A stretch of DNA of 22,306 nucleotides from NCBI RefSeq assembly GCF_029762515.1, contig NZ_JARVGN010000002.1, forward strand, positions 1-22,306, written 5' to 3'. Below are positions 14,119 through 21,923 of this stretch, one piece after another. The DNA is from Methanocalculus sp. Its GTDB lineage: Archaea; Halobacteriota; Methanomicrobia; Methanomicrobiales; Methanocorpusculaceae. A program made the translations under genes and the position numbers. The notes under the pieces are model-generated. The model searched no databases, was not told the origin of the DNA, and saw only the letters and a list, made by a program, of their open reading frames with translations. Each line of letters begins with the position of its first letter. The stretch's first letter is position 1.

Positions 14119-15044
14119 CGGCCCTTCTTATTGACCGGTGTATCGGGGATCCGCATACCCCGTACCATCCGGTTGCCCTCCTTGGACGGTTTATCGGATG
14201 GTGGGGACGGCCGTCCGAATACCGGCGAAGTTTCCACCGCATCGCCGGCTGCATCTTCTGGCTCCTGACCGTCATCCTCTTCATGCTCCCGTTCCTTCTC
14301 TTTGATCAGCTGGTGAGGGGATATGAAATATGGTGGCTCTACCTGCTCGCGGCACCGTTTCTCCTGAAGAGTACCTTCGCATGGAGATCCCTCGAAGAAC
14401 ATGCGTTCTCGGTGGAAGAAGGGCTCAGGGCAGATCCCGATGCCGGGAGATCCGCCGTCTCGATGATGGTCTCCCGGAAGACAGCCACACTCACCGACGA
14501 GCAGGTCCGATCCGCAGCATATGAATCGGTCGCCGAGAATCTTGTTGATTCGATCATCGCCCCTCTCTTTTGGTTTGCAGTTCTTGGCCTCCCCGGAGCC
14601 GCAATGTACCGGGCAGCCAACACGATGGATGCGATGCTCGGGTACCGGGATGAGCGGGAGGCGCTTGGCTGGTTCTCTGCCCGTGCAGATGACGTGCTCT
14701 CCTATATCCCTGCACGGATTGCCGGTTGCCTTCTTCTGGTATGGTTTGCGCTCCGGGGACGGGGGAGAACTGCTCTCTCTATTCTCCGACGGGATGCAAA
14801 GAAGAGGCCGGGTTTCAATGGTGGCATTCCGATGGCGCTCATTGCGGGCGGATGCGGGATTGTATTTGATAAGCCGGATGGATACCGGATCGGGGACTCT
14901 CTCCACTCCCTTGGAGAGAGGGGAAGATGCGTGATCGCTGCTGTGCGGGGCGCGACTCTGATCTTTTCGCTCCTCCTGCTCCTCCTGTCTCTCTCTTCTT
15001 TTCTTCTATCCGGGGATATTTTCCCCCTTTTCCCTCTTTTGTGA
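14091..15044 (+). CDS. cbiB: Adenosylcobinamide-phosphate synthase CbiB
   Basis: The 317-aa membrane protein has the family start LLIDRCIGDPHTPYHPVALLG and the inner motifs VSRKTATLTDEQVRSAAYESVAEN and APLFWFAVLGLPGAAMYRAANTMD. MLGYRDEREALGWFSARADD follows, with several hydrophobic segments. It attaches aminopropanol phosphate to adenosylcobyric acid in the B12 pathway; methanogens need corrinoids for methyl transfer. ATG 14091 lies inside the preceding gene. The last 40 nt of the gene are T-rich, and cotranscribed genes seem to end here, with pdxS having its own promoter 118 nt away. No other cob/cbi gene is in the window. Confidence 0.93.
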   Translation: MPLSGTILVAALLIDRCIGDPHTPYHPVALLGRFIGWWGRPSEYRRSFHRIAGCIFWLLTVILFMLPFLLFDQLVRGYEIWWLYLLAAPFLLKSTFAWRSLEEHAFSVEEGLRADPDAGRSAVSMMVSRKTATLTDEQVRSAAYESVAENLVDSIIAPLFWFAVLGLPGAAMYRAANTMDAMLGYRDEREALGWFSARADDVLSYIPARIAGCLLLVWFALRGRGRTALSILRRDAKKRPGFNGGIPMALIAGGCGIVFDKPDGYRIGDSLHSLGERGRCVIAAVRGATLIFSLLLLLLSLSSFLLSGDIFPLFPLL

Positions 15045-15126
15045 CGTATAATAAAGAATAAGGAGTATCTGGTGGCGGAATATCCTTCTTCTCCCATTCA
15101 TATTGAAAACGCCTGAACAGGCCATG

Positions 15127-15140
15127 CTATAATTTATCGG
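15127..15140 (+). promoter_or_regulatory. TATA box of pdxS
   Basis: CTATAATTTATCGG is centred about 29 nt before ATG 15163, which predicts transcription starting within a few bases of the ATG, that is a leaderless mRNA. No ribosome binding site is present. Confidence 0.5.
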
Positions 15141-15162
15141 TTCAACTGATCCATATAAACCC

Positions 15163-16059
15163 ATGATTCTTGAAGAGCTGAAGTTTGGAACAGAGCTTCT
15201 GAAACGGGGTTTTGCATCCATGCAGAAGGGGGGCGTCATCATGGATGTTGTCTCCGCTGAGCAGGCGGTGATCGCAGAGAATGCAGGTGCAGTTGCTGTG
15301 ATGGCACTCGAACGGGTCCCTGCTGATATCAGGAAAGCCGGGGGTGTCTCCCGAATGGCAGATCCGACAAAGATCGTTGAGATAACAGAAGCCGTCTCGA
15401 TCCCGGTGATGGCAAAGGTCAGGATCGGCCACTTTGTCGAGGCACAGGTGCTCCAGGAGCTTGGTGTCGATATGATCGATGAGTCCGAGGTGCTGACACC
15501 GGCAGATGAGGAGTTCCATGTGGACAAGAAGGCATTCTCGGTGCCGTTTGTCTGTGGTGCCCGGAACCTTGGCGAGGCGCTCAGGCGGATCAATGAAGGG
15601 GCTGCCATGATCCGGACAAAGGGAGAAGCAGGCACCGGAAACGTCGTCGAGGCGGTCCGTCACATGCGGGCGATCCAGTCTGAGATCCGGATGCTGAAAG
15701 GAATGGATGATCAGGAACGGGCAGGGTATGCCCGGAAGATCGAAGCCCCTGTAGAGCTGGTTATGGATGTGGCAAACCGCGGACGGCTCCCTGTTGTTAA
15801 CTTCTCGGCAGGCGGAATCGCAACCCCGTCAGATGCAGCACTGATGATGCAGCTTGGTGCAGACGGTGTCTTTGTCGGCTCAGGGATCTTCAAATCAGAA
15901 AACCCGGAGAAGATGGCAAAAGCGATCGTCGAGACTGTCCACCATTTCAATGATCCAAAGGTGATCGCAGAGGTCAGCCGCGGTCTTGGCGAGGCTATGC
16001 CGGGTATTGATGTCCATACCTTAACTCCGGATGAGAGGTTGCAGACACGTGGCTGGTAA
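15163..16059 (+). CDS. pdxS: PLP synthase subunit PdxS
   Basis: The 298-aa protein is highly conserved: GGVIMDVVSAEQAVIAENAG (24-42), ALERVPADIR, MAKVRIGHFVEA (Lys 85, the first Schiff-base lysine), TKGEAGTGNVVEAVRHMR and the phosphate-loop residues of FSAGGIATPSDAA. PdxS is a dodecameric (beta/alpha)8 barrel that makes pyridoxal 5'-phosphate from ribose 5-phosphate, glyceraldehyde 3-phosphate and ammonia. The ammonia comes from PdxT, encoded next with an overlap. The PLP product serves the class V aminotransferase at the right of the window among others. Confidence 0.97.
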   Translation: MILEELKFGTELLKRGFASMQKGGVIMDVVSAEQAVIAENAGAVAVMALERVPADIRKAGGVSRMADPTKIVEITEAVSIPVMAKVRIGHFVEAQVLQELGVDMIDESEVLTPADEEFHVDKKAFSVPFVCGARNLGEALRRINEGAAMIRTKGEAGTGNVVEAVRHMRAIQSEIRMLKGMDDQERAGYARKIEAPVELVMDVANRGRLPVVNFSAGGIATPSDAALMMQLGADGVFVGSGIFKSENPEKMAKAIVETVHHFNDPKVIAEVSRGLGEAMPGIDVHTLTPDERLQTRGW

Positions 16060-16624
16060 GATCGGTGTGCTTGCCCTTCAGGGCGACGTATCTGAGCATG
16101 TAACTGCATTCGAAGATGCGCTTGGCCCGGATGGAGAGGTATCCCTCTTCCGGGATGCATCCGATATCAAACTGTTTGACGGGATCGCACTCCCCGGTGG
16201 TGAATCAACCGCCATCATGCGGCTGATCCAGAAGGCGGGGATGCTCCGCCCCCTCCAGCAATATGAAGGCGGTATCTTTGCCACCTGTGCGGGTATGGTG
16301 CTGCTTGCATCAGAGGTGCAGGATGACAGCCTCTTTGAACCGCTTGGTGTCATGGATATGACCGTGAAGCGGAACGCCTTTGGCCGCCAAAGGGAGTCAT
16401 TTGAGGCTGATATCGAATGCAAAGGTCTTGAAACACCCTTCCATGCGGTCTTCATCCGGGCACCTGTGGTCACCCGTGTAGGGTATGGAACCGAGGTGCT
16501 TGCGTCCCTCCCGCAGGGGTACGTTGCAATCCGGCACGGACTCCATATGGCGTTTTCATTCCACCCCGAACTTGGTGGAGACCTGAGGTTCCACCGGCTC
16601 TTCCTTGACAGGCTCGGACTCTGA
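16049..16624 (+). CDS. pdxT: PLP synthase glutaminase subunit PdxT
   Basis: I choose GTG 16049 because it gives the usual family start (MAGKIGVLALQGD) and has GAGAGG about 10 nt upstream; ATG 16031, in frame, would add six residues. The resulting 191-aa protein has LPGGESTAI (oxyanion region), FATCAGM with the nucleophile Cys 80, and FHPELGGD with His 172 and Glu 174, completing the class I glutaminase triad. It releases ammonia from glutamine and channels it to PdxS. It overlaps pdxS by 11 nt, and its stop is 3 nt from the stop of the convergent DUF1805 gene. Confidence 0.95.
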   Translation: MAGKIGVLALQGDVSEHVTAFEDALGPDGEVSLFRDASDIKLFDGIALPGGESTAIMRLIQKAGMLRPLQQYEGGIFATCAGMVLLASEVQDDSLFEPLGVMDMTVKRNAFGRQRESFEADIECKGLETPFHAVFIRAPVVTRVGYGTEVLASLPQGYVAIRHGLHMAFSFHPELGGDLRFHRLFLDRLGL

Positions 16625-16627
16625 TAT

Positions 16628-16951
16628 TCAGAGGAGTTCGAGCGCTTCTTTTCCAGTCATTCCGATGACTATGCCACGTTTTGTGGCGGGAACGTTAACT
16701 TCCTTCACCATCGCATCCAGGATCTCATCGATGGTGGCAATAGATGGTCCATCAACCGGTTTCATCTTCGCTGCCGGGATACCGAACCGCTCAAGTGCAG
16801 CGATATCAAAGGCGCCGCACCCTATCATCCCTTCTTCTGTTTTGATGAAGACGAGATTCACAGGCCCGACAGGGATTGCATATCCGTCTGCTGACTGGTT
16901 ATTGAGTTGAATTGTTGTGTGGATCAATTCTCTTCCCTCTGGTTTAATCAT
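16628..16951 (-). CDS. DUF1805 (YunC-like) protein
   Basis: This 107-aa soluble protein fits the DUF1805 family: NQSADGYAIPVGPVNLVFIK, TEEGMIGCGAFDIAALERFG and PAAKMKPV, then a helical part and GMTGKEALELL. No catalytic residues are established for the family; the conserved CGAFD is the most likely functional spot. The gene overlaps the iron-sulfur flavoprotein gene by 8 nt on the same strand and probably ends that operon. Confidence 0.85.
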   Translation of the reverse strand: MIKPEGRELIHTTIQLNNQSADGYAIPVGPVNLVFIKTEEGMIGCGAFDIAALERFGIPAAKMKPVDGPSIATIDEILDAMVKEVNVPATKRGIVIGMTGKEALELL

Positions 16952-17498
16952 CCAGTGTTCCGAAATAGGAGACGATTCGATCTGCTATCGTCTTTGCAGA
17001 GCTCATGGCGACGGTATCGGATCGGACATCGCCCGGCAGGTATCCTCTTCCGATGATGTGGCCAAGGTATCCATATTCATGGGTTGAGAGGAATGCCTCA
17101 AGGGTTTCGAGTGCCCGCGAGCCTCCCTTATCTGCGCAGATGGTGATTGCCACAGCTTTCCGCCCGGCAAGACGGCGGTCATGATAAAGTGAGTATGTTC
17201 GGTCGATCAGGTTCTTCACCTGTCCCGAGACATCAAAGTAGTAGGTGGGAGATCCGATCACAAGGAGGTCCGCGTGTATCATCTTCTCTGCAATCTCCGG
17301 CCAGTCATCGTTTTTGATCGTGCACCACTTCTCTTCCTTGCATTTTTCGCACCCGATACAGGGGTGAATCTGTTTTCCTGCAAGGGTGATGTACTCAGTA
17401 GGTATCCCTTTGTCAGAGATATGCTTAAGCACCTCCTGAACAAGGATGGCGGTGTTTCCTCCCGCCCTCATACTTCCGGATATCCCAAGAACCTTCAT
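16944..17498 (-). CDS. Iron-sulfur flavoprotein (FMN reductase-like)
   Basis: The 184-aa protein has the flavodoxin-like fold start KVLGISGSMRAGGNTAIL (phosphate loop), the compact cysteine motif CIGCEKCKEEKWC (four Cys, CX2CX2CX5C) and SPTYYFDVSGQVKNLIDR in the flavin site. This combination defines the Isf family, where the cysteines hold a 4Fe-4S cluster and FMN passes electrons; in methanogens such proteins take part in electron transfer and oxidative-stress defence. It lies 24 nt after the DUF123 gene and overlaps the DUF1805 gene. Confidence 0.9.
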   Translation of the reverse strand: MKVLGISGSMRAGGNTAILVQEVLKHISDKGIPTEYITLAGKQIHPCIGCEKCKEEKWCTIKNDDWPEIAEKMIHADLLVIGSPTYYFDVSGQVKNLIDRTYSLYHDRRLAGRKAVAITICADKGGSRALETLEAFLSTHEYGYLGHIIGRGYLPGDVRSDTVAMSSAKTIADRIVSYFGTLDD

Positions 17499-17522
17499 AG
17501 GGGTATCCTTTGTCTGATATGA

Positions 17523-17948
17523 CTAATACCTTGTGATCGCGGCTATAAGGCCAAGGGATACACATGCTCCGGTCACCTCTTCTTCTGGATCATCCGGTCG
17601 TACAAAGAGGTGGGATCTGCATCTACAATCAGAACATCCAAATCGTGGGATAAAATCACCCCCGATCGCCTCCGCCAGGGAACATTCAAGCCTGGATGAT
17701 GTAGCTGCCGATACACTCGCAATAAGTGAGATTCCCCTGTCCTGAAGGAGATAATCGATATGCCAGTGCGGCTTCCGTTTGTCCTGTGATGTTGTGAGAT
17801 GGCGCTGTACCCGGATGAGGCCGCCCGGACCAAGCGCAGATCCCACATAGATGAGGTATCCTTCGGGCAGGGTGATACCACCAAGTGCTCCCACCCGGAT
17901 CGTTTTGGCGTCAGCCCTGAGGATCAGGGCATAGATTCCTTTATCCAT
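17523..17948 (-). CDS. DUF123 (GIY-YIG-like) protein
   Basis: The 141-aa protein matches the DUF123 family. It has GIYALILRAD near the start, LIYVGSALGPGGLIRVQRHL in the first half, KPHWHIDYLL, LECSLAEAI and a C-terminal GCSDCRCRSHLF. The domain resembles GIY-YIG nucleases and is fused to endonuclease III in some archaea, but its activity is not settled; the four Cys/His near the end could bind metal. It starts 6 nt after the metallo-hydrolase gene's stop, in a short tandem duplication that supplies the sequence before the ATG, and is followed 24 nt later by the flavoprotein gene. Confidence 0.85.
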   Translation of the reverse strand: MDKGIYALILRADAKTIRVGALGGITLPEGYLIYVGSALGPGGLIRVQRHLTTSQDKRKPHWHIDYLLQDRGISLIASVSAATSSRLECSLAEAIGGDFIPRFGCSDCRCRSHLFVRPDDPEEEVTGACVSLGLIAAITRY

Positions 17949-17954
17949 ATCCCT

Positions 17955-18557
17955 TTATCCATAATATGATCTGAGGCTCTGCTGCGTGGCGAGGAGGTGC
18001 CTCTTCGCGCCTTCTGTCACCGGCCGCTCATGCCCCGGATAGAGGCTGTCCACGTCAAGGAGTGCCAGCCTGTCGACTGAAGCCCTGAGATCGGCTGTAC
18101 TTCCGCCGGGGAAGTCTGTCCTTCCGAATGAGCCCCGTGGAAAGACGGTATCGCCTGAGATGAGTGCGCGTTCTGCTTCATCATAGAGGCAGATACTTCC
18201 CCTGGTATGGCCCGGGGTATGGATTACAAGGAGATCGCCTATCCGGTCGCCGTCAGCGAGTATCCGATCCGGTAGTATCATGGGGGGGCGTCCACCGAAA
18301 TTAAATGAGAGGCTCTCTACTTCAGATCGAAGAGCGATTGCATCCTCTTCATGGATATAGACCTCTGCCCCGGTCATCGCCTGAATTTCGGCAACATGGG
18401 CGGTATGGTCGAAATGGCCGTGAGTCAGAATGATCCTTTTAATCTGGTCGGAAAACCGCTCAAGCGCCATGGGTAAAACTCCGGCATCGATCAGCACCTC
18501 ACCGATGATATAGGAGTTTGCCTGCCAGCCGCTACCGGGAATCCACTGGATTGGCAT
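17955..18557 (-). CDS. MBL-fold metallo-hydrolase (glyoxalase II-like)
   Basis: The 200-aa protein has the full metal set: ILTHGHFDHTAH (HxHxDH), HTPGHTRGSI, ISGDTVF and YPGHERPV. This is the MBL fold of hydroxyacylglutathione hydrolase and related thioesterases; the substrate cannot be told. The frame is open far upstream (to 18953) but that part is antisense to thiC. ATG 18557 is chosen because the family start (MPIQWIPGSGWQANSYIIG) begins there. This ATG overlaps the thiC ATG on the other strand in a CATG, so any promoter must lie within the thiC gene. It heads a four-gene cluster with DUF123, flavoprotein and DUF1805 genes. Confidence 0.87.
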   Translation of the reverse strand: MPIQWIPGSGWQANSYIIGEVLIDAGVLPMALERFSDQIKRIILTHGHFDHTAHVAEIQAMTGAEVYIHEEDAIALRSEVESLSFNFGGRPPMILPDRILADGDRIGDLLVIHTPGHTRGSICLYDEAERALISGDTVFPRGSFGRTDFPGGSTADLRASVDRLALLDVDSLYPGHERPVTEGAKRHLLATQQSLRSYYG

Positions 18558-19860
18558 GCAGGATAATAAGCTCTCCAGACAGATGGTTCTTATGCACTCA
18601 CTCATCAGGCAGTGCCACTCCGGCCTGCCTTCAGGGCTGAACGATCTGGCAGAAGCAGAAGGCTTCCCTTTGGACAAAATGGCGAAGGCCATTGCCTGCG
18701 GGCGTATTGCTGTTCCTGCCAACCAGCGGCGTGAGATCCGCCCTGCTGCCATTGGAGAAGGGTGCAGGGTCAAAGTGAATGTGAACATCGGAACCTCCCA
18801 GGGACGGTGTGATCTGGATCTTGAGATGAGGAAGGCTGAGGCAGCCCTCTCGGCAGGTGCAGACGCCCTGATGGATCTCTCGACAGCAGGGGATCTTACG
18901 GCGATCCGAAAGAGTATCCTCTCCCTGCCGGTACCGGTTGGAACTGTTCCCATCTATGAAGCGATCAGGCGTGCGGGATCAGCTGCCGATCTCACCGCCG
19001 ATATCCTCTTCTCGGTGATCCGGGATCAATGCCGGCAGGGCGTGGATTTCCTGACCCTCCATTGCGGGGTGAACAAGGATGCGCTTGAAGCCCTCAGGAT
19101 CGATCCACGGATGCTTGGTGTCGTCTCACGGGGCGGGGCATTCCATGTGGCATGGATGGTAGCAACCGGCGAGGAGAACCCGCTCTACTCGGAGTATGAC
19201 TATCTCCTTGAGATCCTTGCAGAAGATGATGTCACGATCAGCCTGGGTGACGGGATGCGTCCGGGTGCACTCGTTGACAGCGGCCGCCTTGCCAAGACGA
19301 CTGAATACTTAACCCTCGGAAAGCTTGCCCGCGGTGCCCTCGATGCGGGTGTCCAGCGGATGATCGAGGGGCCCGGCCATATCCCGATCAACGAGGTCGC
19401 GTGGAATGTGAAGGTGATCAAAGAGGTGACCGATCATGCGCCCCTGTACCTCCTCGGCCCGCTCGTCACCGATATCGCGACCGGATATGATCATGTAGTA
19501 GGCGCCATCGGAGGGGCGATCGCCGCATCTTCGGGAGCGGATTTCCTCTGCATGGTCTCCCCCGCAGAGCATCTGGCGCTCCCCAATGTCGAAGAGATCA
19601 TCGAGGGGACGCGTGTTGCCAGGATCGCCGCCCATGTCGGGGATATCACCCGGCGGGGAGGCGTGAGCGGGTCTCCCGAGGAGATTCGGATGGCTGTTGC
19701 ACGGCGGGATCTCGACTGGGAGGCACAGTATGCCGAGATGCTCTTCCCAGACTATGCCCGTTCAATCCATGACCGGGACTCCGAGCGCGAGACCTGCTCG
19801 ATGTGCGGGGATCTCTGTGCAGTGAAGATGGTGCGGGATCTTCTGCAGAAAAGGGAATAA
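18556..19860 (+). CDS. thiC: Phosphomethylpyrimidine synthase ThiC
   Basis: From ATG 18556 the protein is 434 aa. Motifs are NQRREIRPAAIGEG, VNVNIGTS, ALMDLSTAGDL, VPIYEA, DFLTLHCGV, SRGGAF, SLGDGMRPGAL and MIEGPGHIP, and the C-terminal ETCSMCGDLC that holds the radical SAM cluster (Cys 414, 417, 421). ThiC rearranges aminoimidazole ribotide into the hydroxymethylpyrimidine phosphate of thiamine. The Cys spacing is CX2CX3C, one residue shorter than CX2CX4C of the well-studied bacterial enzyme. ATG 18583 or 18592 are possible later starts; neither has a ribosome binding site. No TPP riboswitch is evident before the gene, which is divergent from and start-overlapping with the MBL gene. Confidence 0.92.
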   Translation: MQDNKLSRQMVLMHSLIRQCHSGLPSGLNDLAEAEGFPLDKMAKAIACGRIAVPANQRREIRPAAIGEGCRVKVNVNIGTSQGRCDLDLEMRKAEAALSAGADALMDLSTAGDLTAIRKSILSLPVPVGTVPIYEAIRRAGSAADLTADILFSVIRDQCRQGVDFLTLHCGVNKDALEALRIDPRMLGVVSRGGAFHVAWMVATGEENPLYSEYDYLLEILAEDDVTISLGDGMRPGALVDSGRLAKTTEYLTLGKLARGALDAGVQRMIEGPGHIPINEVAWNVKVIKEVTDHAPLYLLGPLVTDIATGYDHVVGAIGGAIAASSGADFLCMVSPAEHLALPNVEEIIEGTRVARIAAHVGDITRRGGVSGSPEEIRMAVARRDLDWEAQYAEMLFPDYARSIHDRDSERETCSMCGDLCAVKMVRDLLQKRE

Positions 19861-19878
19861 GTGGGTCTGGGGATTGCC

Positions 19879-20268
19879 TTATGCAACCCCGATAATCCGC
19901 GCGGCAAGGTGTGCGGCGTTCTCGCCACCGTCGACTGCGACACAGGCGACCGGTACACCTTTTGGCATCTGGACGATGGAGAGAAGGGCATCAAGGCCAC
20001 CCATCTGTTTCCCGGCGACCGGGACACCAATGACGGGTCTTTTGGTTTTTGAGGCGATAACACCGGGAAGAGCGGCGGACATCCCGGCGATTCCAATAAA
20101 GACCTTTGCATCGCTTGCCCTGACATACTCCACAAGCAGTTCGGGGTCACGATGGGCAGATATTACCTTCTCCTCATAGCTCAGGCCATATTCATCGAGT
20201 GTTGCGCAGACTTTGCGAACGATCGCTTCGTCTGATTGGGATCCTGCGATGACAGCTACGTCGACCAT
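19879..20268 (-). CDS. purE: N5-carboxyaminoimidazole ribonucleotide mutase PurE
   Basis: This gene encodes about 129 aa: VAVIAGSQSDE at the start, VISAHRDPELL with the catalytic His, FIGIAGMSAALPG and PVIGVPV. PurE makes the carboxy-AIR of purine synthesis. The frame allows a GTG start at 20277, but ATG 20268 is preceded by GTGA at about 5-8 nt, which fits a ribosome binding site, and gives the usual MVDVAVI start. It converges on thiC across 18 nt, with no terminator I can see, and is divergent from the aminotransferase gene. Confidence 0.93.
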   Translation of the reverse strand: MVDVAVIAGSQSDEAIVRKVCATLDEYGLSYEEKVISAHRDPELLVEYVRASDAKVFIGIAGMSAALPGVIASKTKRPVIGVPVAGKQMGGLDALLSIVQMPKGVPVACVAVDGGENAAHLAARIIGVA

Positions 20269-20320
20269 AGGCTTCACTATCTATTAAGAGGTTTATCTTC
20301 TTATAGTACGGACGATCAGG

Positions 20321-21451
20321 ATGCAGAACGAATTACTCCTTATGATGCCAGGGCCGGTGCCTATGCCGGAACGGGTGATAAATGCGATGAGCCGGCAGGC
20401 GATTAATCATCGCGGTGAAGAGTTTGGCGGGGTTTATGCAGACTGCGTCAGGGCTCTGAAGCCCTTCTTCGGGACCAAAAACGAGGTATTTCTCCTGAGC
20501 GGCTCCGGGACTGCCGGTATGGAGGCGGCGATTGGGAATGTCGGTGTCGGCAGAAAGATCGTCTCGCTGGTAAACGGCAAGTTCGGTGAGCGGCTTGCGG
20601 AGATTGGAGGGCGTTATGGCGATATTACGGCTATCGAATCAGAATGGGGGCACCCGCTCCGGCTTGATGCGCTTGCAGAGGCGCTTGAGAACGGTGCCGA
20701 AGTCGTAACGATGGTCCATAACGAGACTTCTGCCGGTATTCTCAATCCCGCAGCAGAAGTCGGGAAGCTTGCCCGGAAGCATGATGCCCTCTTCATCATG
20801 GACGGGATCACCTCCATCGGTGGCGAGAATGTGGCAGCAGATGAATGGGGAGCAGATATTGCGATCGTCGGCTCGCAGAAATGCCTTGCCGCCCCTGCCG
20901 GGCTCTCTGCGGTATCGGTATCGGAGCGGGCGTGGGAGCGCCTCTCAGAGAAACGCCCCTATTACCTTGATCTGAAGGCATATCGGAAGGCTGCATCGAA
21001 GAAGCCGATGGAGACCCCCTATACTCCGGCAGTGCCGCTCTTCTTTGCATTCCGTGAGGCATGCCTCATTGCAGAAGAGGAAGGTCTGGAAAACCGGATT
21101 GCACGCCACAGGAAACTTGCGGATGCTGTGCGTGCGGCGGCAGCTGCCTGGGGGCTTGACCTGCTGCCGGTATCAGATGCACTTCACTCGCCATCCAATA
21201 CGGCAACCGCGATTCTGTATCCTGATGGGATCAGCGACTCCGATCTCCGTTCCGGTGTGAAGAAGACCGGTATCCAGATCGCAGGCGGCCAGGATCGGTT
21301 GAAAGGAAAGATCTTCAGGATCGGAACGATGGGTGCAGTCGGCACCTATGAAGTGCTTGCAACACTGACTGCGGTGCAGGGCACCCTTCAGAAACTTGGA
21401 TATACCCCGGCGGCAGATGGTGTTTCAGCCGCCCTTGAGGTGCTGGTATGA
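20321..21451 (+). CDS. Class V aminotransferase (alanine-glyoxylate / serine-pyruvate type)
   Basis: The 376-aa protein starts LLLMMPGPVPMPERV and shows NHRGEEF, LLSGSGTAGMEAA (PLP phosphate site), VHNETSAG, MDGITSIGGE (Asp 161 to the pyridine nitrogen) and GSQKCLAAPAG with Lys 187 as the PLP lysine. It belongs to the AGXT/SPT group; possible reactions include alanine + glyoxylate, serine + pyruvate, or phosphoserine-type exchanges, and the sequence does not decide. The stop overlaps ribC as ATGA, so it leads the ribC-ribH operon. The PLP it needs can be made by pdxS/pdxT in this window. Confidence 0.9.
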   Translation: MQNELLLMMPGPVPMPERVINAMSRQAINHRGEEFGGVYADCVRALKPFFGTKNEVFLLSGSGTAGMEAAIGNVGVGRKIVSLVNGKFGERLAEIGGRYGDITAIESEWGHPLRLDALAEALENGAEVVTMVHNETSAGILNPAAEVGKLARKHDALFIMDGITSIGGENVAADEWGADIAIVGSQKCLAAPAGLSAVSVSERAWERLSEKRPYYLDLKAYRKAASKKPMETPYTPAVPLFFAFREACLIAEEEGLENRIARHRKLADAVRAAAAAWGLDLLPVSDALHSPSNTATAILYPDGISDSDLRSGVKKTGIQIAGGQDRLKGKIFRIGTMGAVGTYEVLATLTAVQGTLQKLGYTPAADGVSAALEVLV

Positions 21452-21909
21452 AGATAGGGATCGCAGACACGACCTTCGCACGGGTGAATATGGGTGCAGC
21501 GGCTATCGATGAGCTCAAGCGCCATGCCACCGTCAGTATTGAGCGGTATACAGTGCCCGGGATTAAGGATCTCCCGGTAGCCTGCAAGAAGCTCATCGAA
21601 GAACGAGGCTGCGATCTCGTGATGGCACTTGGGATGCCGGGCGGGAAGGATAAGGATAAACTCTGCGCACATGAGGCATCGCAGGGCCTTCAGCTCGCCA
21701 TGCTGATGACAAACAAGCATATCATTGAGGTCTTCGTCCATGAGGATGAGGCAAAAGATGACCGCGAGCTTGCATGGCTCCTTGAACAGAGGACACGGGA
21801 GCATGCAGTAAATGCCGTCAAGCTGCTGTTCTATCCACGGGAGCTTGAGCGGGATGCGGGCACCGGCCAGCGGCAGGGATTCCCTGATGCCGGTCCTGCA
21901 CGACAATAG
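21448..21909 (+). CDS. ribC: Riboflavin synthase, archaeal type
   Basis: The 153-aa protein is the archaeal riboflavin synthase, unrelated to the bacterial RibE and related to lumazine synthase: KIGIADTTFARVNMG, ERYTVPGIKDLPVACKKLI, CDLVMALGMPGGKDKDKLCA, and a helical tail with NAVKLLFYP. It dismutates two 6,7-dimethyl-8-ribityllumazines to riboflavin and the pyrimidine that re-enters the pathway. It overlaps the aminotransferase gene by 4 nt and is 14 nt before ribH. The last residues (GQRQGFPDAGPARQ) look like a variable tail. Confidence 0.93.
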   Translation: MKIGIADTTFARVNMGAAAIDELKRHATVSIERYTVPGIKDLPVACKKLIEERGCDLVMALGMPGGKDKDKLCAHEASQGLQLAMLMTNKHIIEVFVHEDEAKDDRELAWLLEQRTREHAVNAVKLLFYPRELERDAGTGQRQGFPDAGPARQ

Positions 21910-21915
21910 GAGATG
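21909..21915 (+). promoter_or_regulatory. Ribosome binding site of ribH
   Basis: GGAGATG at 21909-21915 overlaps the last base of the ribC stop and lies 8-14 nt before ATG 21924; it fits the archaeal GGAGGTGAT consensus. Confidence 0.6.
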
Positions 21916-21923
21916 ATGATTCT

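Noticed and set aside
13989..14906. Long minus-strand frame of about 305 residues opposite cbiB
   Set aside because: It is a shadow of a gene with clear CbiB motifs and lacks any known signature.
18520..18600. TPP riboswitch before thiC
   Set aside because: There is no room and no THI-box motif (such as CUGAGA with paired stems); the upstream bases are coding for the MBL protein.
18558..18953. Minus-strand extension of the MBL hydrolase frame to 18953
   Set aside because: It is antisense to thiC, Arg/Ser-rich and lacks the family's sequence; family start is at 18557.
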